Shown: positions 55,727 through 64,000 of the stretch, piece by piece
Position numbering within the stretch: position 1 is the first letter of the stretch
Layout of the letters: each line of letters begins with the position of its first letter
The notes under the pieces: model-generated
Told to the model about the DNA's origin: nothing
Database searches by the model: none
The model's input: only the letters and a program-made list of their open reading frames with translations
Program-made: the position numbers and the translations under genes
Source of the DNA: Macrotis lagotis
Taxonomy: Eukaryota; Chordata; Mammalia; Peramelemorphia; Peramelidae
NCBI RefSeq assembly: GCF_037893015.1
Contig: NC_133664.1
Span: forward strand, 128,828,254-128,892,253
DNA length: 64,000 bases
Direction: 5' to 3'

Positions 55727-55781
<55 letters not shown>
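55718..55781. repeat. (TA)n(GA)n compound microsatellite
   Basis: TA run followed by about 16 GA units. Confidence 0.95.
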
Positions 55782-55783
<2 letters not shown>

Positions 55784-55784
55784 T

Positions 55785-55975
55785 TTATCCTCAAAAACAA
55801 TCTTAAAAGGTAGGTACCAATAAATCCTCATTTAATAGGTAAGCAAATTGAAATTCATCAAGCTTAAATGACTTGTCCAAAGTAACTCATCTAGTAAATG
55901 TTTGAGACTGGATTTGAACTTGGTTTTTCTTGACTCCAGGTCTAACTCTCTCTGTGTCACCTAGTTGCCTTAGTC
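55785..55975 (-). mobile_element. MIR-type CORE-SINE
   Basis: Antisense MIR: 'aacaatcttaaaaggtaggt', 'taggtaagcaaattgaaatt', 'gagactggatttgaacttgg', 'gtgtcacctagttgcc'. Confidence 0.75.
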
Positions 55976-56080
55976 CATTACATATATAACTTTGAGAAAA
56001 ATTGCACAGTTTCCTTAGCTGCAAAGTGAAGTGAATAAAGTGATCTTTAAGTTCCTTTCTAATTCTATATACCTATAAAC
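55976..56080 (+). mobile_element. MIR-type CORE-SINE fragment
   Basis: Sense MIR 3' half: 'gtttccttagctgcaaagtg', 'agtgatctttaagttccttt', 'ctaattctatat'. Confidence 0.5.
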
Positions 56081-56589
56081 CTGTTTACTCAAGAGATTGA
56101 GTAAGTCAAATTGGAATGTCTTCTTTTTGCACTTAACTATTTTGGATACCTTGGTTCATGGATCTTAACTGAGATGGCATCTGGCAGTTTTGCCCTTTTG
56201 AATTCCAATGCTCCCAAACTGTTGACTATTGTAGATTCCTCTTGCCTCTAGCCCAAATCTCTTTGCCACCTAAAAAGAGATTCCTTGTCCTTCATTGATT
56301 TTCTACTTGTTTCTTGTCAAATTAGCTCATGAACATCTGCCCTGCTTTCCTCTTTTGGAGAACGAATGATGAATGGAGTATAGTATAGACCTAAGGGAAG
56401 AAATCTGGGTACAGAGCTAGAAAGACCCTAATAGAACCTTTTTTTGACTGTTAACTTGATGTTTCTTAGTTTGTGTTTTAAAATTAAGTTTTATCAAATC
56501 AAAATGACTACTATAATTTAATGTTCTTTTTCTGACTTAATCTAGTGCCACTGATAATGAAAAATGTTAGATTTACAATATTCTTTTAA
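56081..56589. other. unassigned sequence
   Basis: Nothing recognised. Confidence 0.35.
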
Positions 56590-57115
56590 TTAGTAGCAGT
56601 TCAGCTTAATTTTTTTGCCATATTTTTCTATGGGTAAATTTTTAAAAGTCTGTGCAAAGTTAACTCAGTTAGGATATGATGCTATTGAGGGAAGTCATGA
56701 GTTTGACCTCCATATGGGCCAATCTCTTTTATCTCTTCCATGGTCACAGGATATAACCTGCCATCCTGGAAGTTTATTGCTTCTGTTTCTAGTAGGTACT
56801 AGATAAGCTAATGCAAATTAATCAATAGGGAAAATAATGAAAAGAGTATATATTACTGACATTTGGTGCATACTATACGATTTATCACAAATACTTATTA
56901 AACCCTTATTAAACTATATGAGATATTTCAGATGGTAGTAAGAATAAAAGTCTTAGATGGGATATATTTCCTGCTCCTAAGAACTCTATGTATAGTACTA
57001 GAATAAAATAGGGACCAAGTTGAAAAACATTTGTGTTAAGTGCAAAAACATTCTCTGTGAGATTCAAGGGAGAACATTGCTGTGAACTGAGAATTTAGGG
57101 AACAATTCATGAATA
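56590..57115 (+). repeat. left arm of large inverted duplication
   Basis: The reverse complement of this arm recurs at 58073-58598, with point changes and small indels. Paired landmarks: ttagtagcagttcagcttaa here against the reverse of 'ttaaactgaacagctactaa' there; 'tttgacctccatatgggcca'; 'cttccatggtcacaggatat'; 'gggaccaagttgaaaaacat'; and 'cattctctgtgagattcaag'. The inner third looks nearly identical; the middle is more diverged. The inner part belongs to the ancient repeat unit described at 56880. Confidence 0.93.
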
Positions 57116-57600
57116 AAAGGGTATTGGACTAGAGTTTTAAGGGATAGGTAGGAAGAAATTTATCAGGTGAAAAGATAGGGAGGAAAGATCTTCCATTCAT
57201 AGAGAATATTATAAGAAAAACTCATTCAGAAAATGATCTGAGTGTTTAGAAGGAACAAAACTATTTATTTTAGATAAACTATGGAAGGCATGGTGAAATC
57301 TGGGAAGGTGATACCTTTCAAACTTCTTTGCCTTGACTGTAAAGCAACATAATTTGAACAATTGGTCAACAATAGGAAGTAATTAAAGTTTTTGAGCAGA
57401 GAAATTACTTACTTTAGATGTATACATAAACAAAATCATTCTTTCTAAGTATAAAGGATATATTGGAAGGGGAGAGAAAACATGAGGGTAAGATCTGTTA
57501 GAAGACTATTGCAATGGTTCATTCAGGTGGTAATAAAAGCCTGTACTAAGATGGAGACAGTTTGGATAAAGGGGAAAAGATTTTAAAGGTCAACATATTG
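56880..57600 (-). mobile_element. ancient repeat unit, crossing the arm border
   Basis: 9631-type unit: 'atcacaaatacttattaaac' (L2-type end), 'atttcctgctcctaagaact', then past the arm border 'gaggaaagatcttccattca', 'tttttgagcagagaaattac', 'agactattgcaatggttcat' and 'gtggtaataaaagcctgtac'. Only its first part is copied in the right arm. Confidence 0.55.
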
Positions 57601-58072
57601 TAGTTTTTATAAGTATGGTTAGTTACTCTTCCTAGGAATTATCATTGGTTCTGGTCCTAAAATTGGTTGCAATCAAATCACCACTTGTCTCTGATGACTC
57701 TGTTGTTGATTATTCCATTGAAGTTGATAATGCTCCTTATTTTCATACAGCTCTATGTAGATAGAATACTCTGGAATACATTGCCTTAATAAATGTTTTT
57801 TCCCAAAAAAGCATACCATTTAGTGACATGAATCTTGAATCATGAATGGTTATTTGTTTAAGAATAGAAAGGAAATTATTTGAAAGCAATCTTGAGATAT
57901 GATGGACTCTGAAAGAATAGAAATGAAATTAACTGACAGAACAGACTAAAGAAACAATCAAGAAAGAATAAGCAGCAAATTCTAGGCAGAAAGTCCTGGA
58001 CGTCTTTGAACTGGTCAAGAAGAATAGTTTCTGATGGGATAAATTCTAGATCTGAAGTCATGAGATTTAGGT
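57601..58072. other. unassigned spacer between inverted arms
   Basis: No repeat family recognised. A 61-codon minus-strand frame has no motif. Confidence 0.35.
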
Positions 58073-58598
58073 TCTAATTGAATCAATCCCTAATTTCTCT
58101 CAGTTCACAGCAATGTTCACCCTTGAATCTCACAGAGAATGTTTTTTGCACTTAACACATTTTTCAACTTGGTCCCTATTTTATTCTACTACTATACCAT
58201 AAAGTCCTTAGGAGCAGGAAATATGTCACATCCGTGATTTTTATTCCTACCACCACCTGAAATATCTCACATTGTTTAATATGGGTTTAATAATTATTTA
58301 TGAATAAGTGATAAAGATAATACATACCAAATGTCAGAAATACATGCTCTTGTCATTATTTTCCTATTGATCAATTTACATTAGCTCATCTAATACCCAC
58401 TAGAAACAGAAGCACAAATCTCCAAGACTGTAAGGTACATCCTGTGACCATGGAAGAGATAAAAGAAATTGGATCATATGGAGGTCACACTCATGACCTC
58501 CCTCAACAACACCATATCCTAACTAATAGAATGAAATTTTTAAAAAATTTACCCATAGAAAATATGGCAAAAGCAAATTAAACTGAACAGCTACTAAA
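58073..58598 (-). repeat. right arm of large inverted duplication
   Basis: Inverted partner of 56590-57115. It carries 'ctctcagttcacagcaatgt', 'acttggtccctattttattc', 'ttaggagcaggaaatatgtc' and 'catatggaggtcacactcat', each the reverse of left-arm text. The ancient repeat stops at the inner border here, whereas in the left copy it continues, so this is probably the derived copy. Confidence 0.93.
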
Positions 58599-58599
58599 C

Positions 58600-58745
58600 A
58601 AACCATGGCTGCATAGCTCTGAGCAAATAATTTTGTATTTCTCTAGGTCCCAGATTTCCCATTTGTAAATTACTGGTAGGGTAGAGTGAGTGAACTGAGA
58701 GATTTTTAAAAGATATCTTCCAACTCTAGATTTCTGGGATTTAAA
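58600..58745 (+). mobile_element. MIR-type CORE-SINE fragment
   Basis: Sense MIR: 'gctctgagcaaataattttg', 'ctctaggtcccagatttccc', 'atttgtaaattactggtagg', 'tccaactctagatttctggg'. Confidence 0.6.
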
Positions 58746-60699
58746 ATAAGTTTGGAACAAATGGGAAATAGAGGTAAACATTCTAAAAGAAAATTAAAGG
58801 AAAGTTATCCTAATAGCAATTATATAGTTGACTTGTATGACAAAAACAATGGCAGGATAAATAATCAAGTTTCTTGGTCAGTAAATCTTAATCTAGTATA
58901 CATTCTGGGAAGCTGAAAATCCTTTAGACAATAAGAGGAAAGGAATCTGTTAATCTACGTTTTCATCTTTATTCTTTGAAACAATACTTTGGAAAGTATA
59001 GAAACTGGACTTTACTCTGTTCTTACTTTTCTCTAGCAATTCCCAGTTCAGTTGCTCTACATTTAGTCTTAAGTTGGACAATTGATTTTTTCCTATTAAT
59101 GCATTTCCCTTTCTATGAATTTGTTTATGTTCATTCTTTTTGTCAGTTCTGCATGCAACTTTCATAGCAAAATGTCATTGGTAATCTCCATATTGTGGTT
59201 GTCATACAATTGTGACACCCCAAGAAAAACATAAGAATCTTAAAAGTTGCCACCATTATTCACCACATATTTCTTCCATAGGTAGAAAATGCTGAAGGTT
59301 GATCTGATATAATTCCTAGCTATCATTTTCTTTATGACTGTATTCATTTACCTTCTTCATTCTCTGATAGAAAGTTAATCCAAGTTGTAGAAGGGTAAAT
59401 GTGTCAATGGTCTTGGTACCACGATAAGCAGATTTTGAAAATAAGCTACAATATTAATATAGTAGGTGAATCAATAATACTATGTTTACAAAGCTAAAAT
59501 ACCTTTTTATGTGGTCTTATCATGATTATAATGATTAATCTAGTTTCATTTGTTTGATTTTCATGATTACACAGAGTGAGAAACGGTTCATTATGTAAAG
59601 AAGGAAATGAATTTTTTTTAAAGAGCAAATTCCCCTGTTATAGTAAAAAAAAAGGAAGATGATTTTGCAAGATTTATGAGAAGCAAGTTAACTAAAGAAA
59701 TACTGTCAAGATGTGGTAGACATTAGGAAACTAATGTCTACAATCCCAAACCTCAGAATTAGAGAAAAGATGTGCTTTTTTTGGGGGGGTTGACACTTCC
59801 CAGTGTCCAAATTCCATTGTTAGACAAGAAATTGCATTATCTTGTCAGACAAATGCTACAGTGATCATTTAAGAACAGTAAGGAAGTGGCCAACACCCAA
59901 CAAGGTCTTTGGACTGCTGGAAAAATATGCCACAGCTGTTTTATCTTACCAGGAGACCAGCAGCTAACTGTCAATCAACAGTATCTCAGGACTGATCCAA
60001 AGAGCACTTCCTGAGTCATGGAGGCTGACTGCCAGGCTGCTGCTGGTGACAGTCCAGGGCCACCAATTTCCCTTGGTATTATTGATATATTTGCATACTT
60101 ATTGAGGGAAGAGTGGTTCAGGAAAGACTTAAAGGATGACTAGAAATTCATTTTGTCATTTTTCCATGGGTTTGTGATATATTTCTGAGGTTTAGCAGTG
60201 GAGAGGGTAGAAATGGAGAATTTTTTTTTAGTAGCTATCACCTAAAAATTATTCAGAGGGAAATATTTTATCAGTATATATTCAAGACAGCCACAAACCT
60301 TATATTTGGTAAATAAAACATCAAACAACATCAGTAGTAGTGACATCTGGTGGCTAGCTGATAATGTCAGAGTTTTCCTAATTCCTTAGAGATAAGTGTA
60401 TGTATGCATATTCAGTAGTGCAAAACATTTTCTTTCCAGAGAACAGGAAAAAATCTGACAGCTAATAAGTTTGCAGAAAGCTATTTTCTCATCTCAGACA
60501 CAAAGGTTTGTCAATGTAGCATTTCATTTATCCAAAATTCTTAGAGAATAAAGTTTGCAAATAAGTGATTCTTTTCTCAGGTAACTAAAACTGTCTCCAT
60601 CTTTAAACATCAAAACTTTTATTTGAACCATTTTAGAAGGAAATTTAATATATTTCTCTGCTCTGAAATTTTATATTAAACATCATTGAACCTGTCTTG
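58746..60699. other. repeat-poor stretch, candidate conserved noncoding DNA
   Basis: Nearly 2 kb with no clear interspersed repeat, unusual for this window. The part at about 59690-60110 is less AT-rich and lacks simple repeats. Overlapping frames at 58950-59167 on both strands have no motifs. Confidence 0.35.
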
Positions 60700-60855
60700 G
60701 CATTGTCATATGTTTTAGAGTTAAAAAGACCTTCAGTCTAGCCTTGCCTAACCCCAACATTTTACAGATGAAGACACTGAAGTCTAGAGAGGTCAGGACA
60801 TTTGTTTAAGGTCATTCAATAATTTCTTTAAATAGGAGGAGTTATAGGCAAAGGA
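60700..60855 (-). mobile_element. MIR-type CORE-SINE
   Basis: Antisense MIR: 'cattttacagatgaagacac', 'tgaagtctagagaggtcagg', 'tttaaggtcattcaataatt'. Confidence 0.7.
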
Positions 60856-60987
60856 TCTCCTCAGGCAGTCAAAGCTCCTCTTCAATATGGATAAAGTGTG
60901 ATTGCAGAGATAAGACTGTTTTCAGAGCAAATGAGGACAAGGGACTCAAAGCTTAACTCTAAACCCATTATCTTTTTTTGCTGTTAT

Positions 60988-61240
60988 ACACTGTTTAATT
61001 GTTTCAGTTTTGTCCAACTTTCCCAATTTTGATTTTATTTGGAAAAGATACTGGTTTGCCAGTGGTTTGCCTTTTCCTTCTTTAGCTCATTGTATAGATA
61101 GGAAACTGAGATAAACAGAGTTAAGTGACTTACCCAAAATCACACAGTAAGTAAGTGTCTGAGGCTAGATTGCAATTTAGGAAGATGAGTCTTTATGACT
61201 CTAGAGGAGTCATTCTGACTATGGTACCATCTAGCTGCCC
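60988..61240 (-). mobile_element. CORE-SINE with RTE/BovB-like tail
   Basis: Antisense full copy: 'ttgtttcagttttgtccaac', 'gccagtggtttgccttttcc', 'taggaaactgagataaacag', 'cccaaaatcacacagtaagt', 'gtaccatctagctgccc'. Confidence 0.87.
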
Positions 61241-62585
61241 TGATCACACCACAATTCTTCACTCTAAATCTCCTTTGTTAGTATTGATTCTATTAAATCT
61301 GGGCAATTTTCCTTGATAATTTCTTGAAATGTAATGTCAAGACTTTTTTTCTTCATGACTTTCAGGTAGACCAATGATTCTGAAATTATCTCTTCTTGAT
61401 CTATATTTCAGGTCCATTCTTTCTTTCAATGAGATATTTCACCTTTTCATCTATTTTCAGCCTTTGACTTTTCATTTCTTTTTTTTAGTTTTTTTTTTTG
61501 CAAGGCAATGGGACTAAGTGACTTGCCCAAGGCCACACAGCTAGGTAATTATTAAGTATCTGAGGCTGGATTTGAACTCAGGTACTCCTGACTCCAGGGC
61601 TGGGGCTCTATTCACTGCGCCACCTAGCTGCCCCTATGTTTTTATTTCTTGATGTTATTGTCTTTAAGCATTTTTGTACCCCTTTTTAACTAAACTTAAT
61701 TCCCTTTTTAATAGTTCTCTTGCGTTCTTCTCATTTCCCATTTTTTCCTCTACCACTCTTATTTGATTTTTAAAATCATATTTTTGCTCTTTTAGAAATA
61801 TCATTTTTAAAGGTTCTTCTAGGAGTTCAGTTGAAGTTGTATCCAATCTGCATTTTTAAAAGCTTTTTAGATATTTTCAAATCATTGTCTTCTTTTGAGT
61901 TTGTGTCTTGAACTTCTCTGTCAACATAGTAGATTTTTAGGTCCATTTTTTTGTCATTTACTCATTTTTTTCCATTCTATTGCTTGACTTTGCACTTTAT
62001 GGTAGAATTGCTTCCACACACCTTGGGGATGGGAGTGGGGATGACTGACTTGAGTTTCTGATTTTTTTTTGCTATCTTCACAGCTTATAGTGTGGGCTTG
62101 TAAGTTTTTGGTGCTTTCAAAGTGGTAAGATCCAGAAGAGGTTTGGACATTGTCCTCCTGTTCTGTATTCTGGCCCTTAGCTAGGTAAGATTCCCTTTTC
62201 TCTTTGGACCATGAGTTCTCCTCTCTATCCTGAAAATGAAATGGGTGAAAGAGTTGCCAAATAATACCAGTCCTATATCTGGGTACTAGTAAAGGACACC
62301 CTGCAATCTCTTTTTAAGCAAAGTATTCAATCAGTTTGCCATCTTTGGGTGCCATTCACCTCCATGATTAGTGCTATTTCTACTTCATCTCACTCCCAAA
62401 CAGCCTCTACCCACTGTCCACAGATTTCTCTTTCTGTCTGCTTAAACTGTCCTGGGCTAGAGTAATAATGCTTTTTGGCTGTCCCACTCAGAATTCATTT
62501 CAGTGTTTTCTGTGGTCATGTTGTAAAAATAAGTTTTGGCAGAGGTTTAGTAGTTGTGACCTTTTGCTCTGCCATCTTGACTCCA
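61241..62585 (-). mobile_element. L1/HAL1 5' part: 5' UTR and ORF1 N-terminal half
   Basis: On the minus strand the element starts near 62585 with 'gtggagtcaagatggcagag' (the HAL1/L1 5' end; compare 50811), followed by a 5' UTR. ORF1 coiled coil at 61664-61846 reads LEEPLKMIFLKEQKYDFKNQ and RVVEEKMGNEKN. It ends near 61365 with the GLPESHEE segment ('actttcaggtagaccaatga' on the plus strand). The RNA-binding core and everything 3' are absent on this strand. A WSINE is inserted at 61483-61634. Confidence 0.75.
61483..61634 (-). mobile_element. WSINE1-like SINE
   Basis: Antisense full copy: 'tttgcaaggcaatgggacta', 'ctgaggctggatttgaactc', to 'gccacctagctgcccc'. Its TSD is not clear (T-rich catttctt / atttctt). 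Confidence 0.92.
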
Positions 62586-63430
62586 CTACACCTTATTAGG
62601 GATATCCCCTATAGGTCTTCTAGAAGAATATGATATCAAAAAATTTAAGCAACATAATGCTAGAAATAATACAGGAAAATTTCTGAGCATTTCTAAACAT
62701 AGAAAACAAAGTAAAAAGAATCCATATATTCCTCTGGAAAAAAAATTTCTATGTTTCAAACTCCCAGAATATAGCAATTAAATCGAACAATTCCTATTAC
62801 AAGAAATTCTGCAAGTGATCAGGGAAAAAGATCTTCATACATAAAAAGGGGATTTCTAATAATACCAGACTTTTCTGCTCCAATCAGAAACCACAGGAAG
62901 GAATAAAATAGTGTATTCCAAAATAAAAAGGAGCTCATTTAGCATAACTTGCAAATCTGAAGCTAACCAATAAAAAACAAACATTTAATAATTTAAAAAA
63001 AGAGAGAATTTCTACAAAGAATAGCAAGCCTGAGAAAACTATTTTCTTTTCAAATATCTGTGATAAAATAAATGCAAAAAAAAGGTAAACAAACATAGCA
63101 AGAAGGACAGGACTACAAGAGCACAATAGAGAGACCTTTAAGAAATTCCTTTCTCTAAGTACACTCTAAAGATGAAAGCATAAAGTCAGATAGAAGTGAT
63201 GTAGAAACAGCCTGAAACAGCATGGAATAAACCTCCCAGCACCCTACCTTCAGGTGAATCAATGATTTTTGTTGAGACTAAATTGAAGAATGAAAGCGTG
63301 CATAAAAGGTGGGAGGGAAGGGAGAATATAGAAAGAAATATATTATGTACCCTAATCAAGGCAAAAGATAATGAAGGAAAAATAATGCTGGTATTCTTTC
63401 AGAAAGAAGTCTTAAGAACTAAATGGAGAG
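62586..63430 (+). mobile_element. L1-type ORF1 3' half and spacer, probable
   Basis: On the plus strand the text reads like the part of L1/HAL1 ORF1 that comes after GLPES. 'tgatatcaaaaaatttaagc' lies near 62630; a frame near 62750-62900 gives EILQVIREKDLHTKRGFLII, then PDFSAPIRNHRKE (compare the ORF1 pattern KEKILQA-REK---Y-G--I-I--DFS). From about 63290 it becomes purine-rich like the L1/HAL1 spacer. Strongly decayed. Confidence 0.5.
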
Positions 63431-63785
63431 ATTGAAAGACAGGAAGGAAAGGAGAAAATATTGTTTCAGTGATAGGAGGAGCCACCACTGAAGATTGCTC
63501 CCATAGAATAGAAAAAAAGTCTATAAATGAACATGGGGAATGTACAATGGGTATTACTTGCAGGGATCTCTCTGGTACTTAAAGAGACCACCCAATCTGA
63601 ACCAGGGCTTCTGGTGGCAGCTGAAACCCAAAAGAGTGAGTGGGTGTGCACAAACCCAAAGAGGAGGTTCATGGAAAATGGAAAATTCATGAATAAGGCA
63701 AAAGGTAGTAATGAGCTGCACAATCAGGGACATGGAAAAACTTCCTAACAGGAGGCAACATTTCCATCATCTAACCTGCAGGAAT
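63431..63785. other. unassigned sequence
   Basis: Overlapping 73- and 85-codon frames on opposite strands (63466-63748) have no recognisable family. Confidence 0.35.
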
Positions 63786-63845
63786 TTATATATCTATATC
63801 TATCTATCTATCTATCTATCTATATCTATATATATATATATATAT
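63786..63845. repeat. (TATC)n(TA)n compound microsatellite
   Basis: TATC units and TA units directly attached to the tail end of the following inverted SINE, a common origin for such loci. Confidence 0.95.
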
Positions 63846-63990
63846 TGGTTTTTGCAAGGCAATGGGGTTAAGTGACTTGCTCAAGGTCACTCAGCTAGGT
63901 AATTATTAAGTGTCTGGGGTCGAATTTGAACTCAGGTCCTCCTGACTCCAGGGCAAGTATTCTAATCACTGCACCAACTAGCTTCCCTTG
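63846..63990 (-). mobile_element. WSINE1-like SINE
   Basis: Antisense copy: 'ttggtttttgcaaggcaatg', 'ctcagctaggtaattattaa', 'ggtcctcctgactccagggc', to 'caccaactagcttccc'. The right flank is only 10 bases long at the window edge, so no TSD can be confirmed. Confidence 0.92.
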
Positions 63991-64000
63991 GAATTGATAG

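Noticed and set aside
63466..63748. Overlapping 85- and 73-codon frames on opposite strands
   Set aside because: No known family, and opposite-strand overlap is typical of chance. Left as unassigned.
1..64000. Endogenous retrovirus, CRISPR array, operon or tRNA gene
   Set aside because: No LTR pair, gag/pol motif, spaced short repeats or intact cloverleaf was found. tRNA-like segments belong to SINE heads.

Overview
This window looks like 64 kb of intergenic or intronic DNA from a marsupial, most likely an Australian one and possibly a dasyurid. The main clue is the tRNA-derived SINE that recurs on both strands, with the head ggggcagctaggtggcacag, an internal stretch acttaataattacctagctg and an A-rich tail after cttgcaaaaa. 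It occurs with marsupial-type L1 and HAL1 elements, MIR/THER1-type CORE-SINEs, SINEs with RTE/BovB-like tails, and old L2, CR1/L3 and DNA-transposon remains. The organism call rests on recognised repeat sequence only. Repeat family names are from memory, and boundaries without a target-site duplication (TSD) are good to about 10-30 bases.

No protein-coding gene could be supported. The longest open frames are 120 codons or less and fall in LINE remnants, microsatellites or unremarkable AT-rich DNA. No exon, CpG island or promoter cluster was recognised. The only RNA gene trace is a U6 snRNA pseudogene on the minus strand near 6.1 kb.

Layout. 0-15 kb: CR1/L3 and L2 remains, the U6 pseudogene, a 1.1 kb old repeat unit, and several SINE insertions with TSDs. 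15-27 kb: nested MIR/SINE copies, an RTE remnant, an internally deleted L1, and two long repeat-poor stretches. 27-34 kb: an L1-rich block holding a decayed Tigger/pogo transposase, a head-to-head pair of L1 3' ends, and a 3.4 kb antisense L1 with recognisable endonuclease and reverse transcriptase segments. 34-40 kb: young SINEs, then a nest in which an old repeat contains a deleted Tigger element that itself contains an L1 and a hAT MITE. 40-50 kb: clustered MIRs and L1 pieces. 46-53.5 kb: two near full-length HAL1 copies in direct orientation about 2 kb apart. 53.7-60.7 kb: a full-length SINE, a large inverted duplication with arms of about 525 bp, and a repeat-poor stretch. 60.9-64 kb: SINEs and an L1-type element whose halves face away from each other, consistent with a 5' inversion.

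The elements do not form a pathway. What can be read is insertion history. At least nine insertions have TSDs visible by eye, and several sit inside older repeats, giving a relative order: L2, CR1, MIR and the 1.1 kb unit first; then Tigger and hAT; then L1 and HAL1; then the tRNA-type SINEs. No CRISPR, operon, phage or other unusual system was found.
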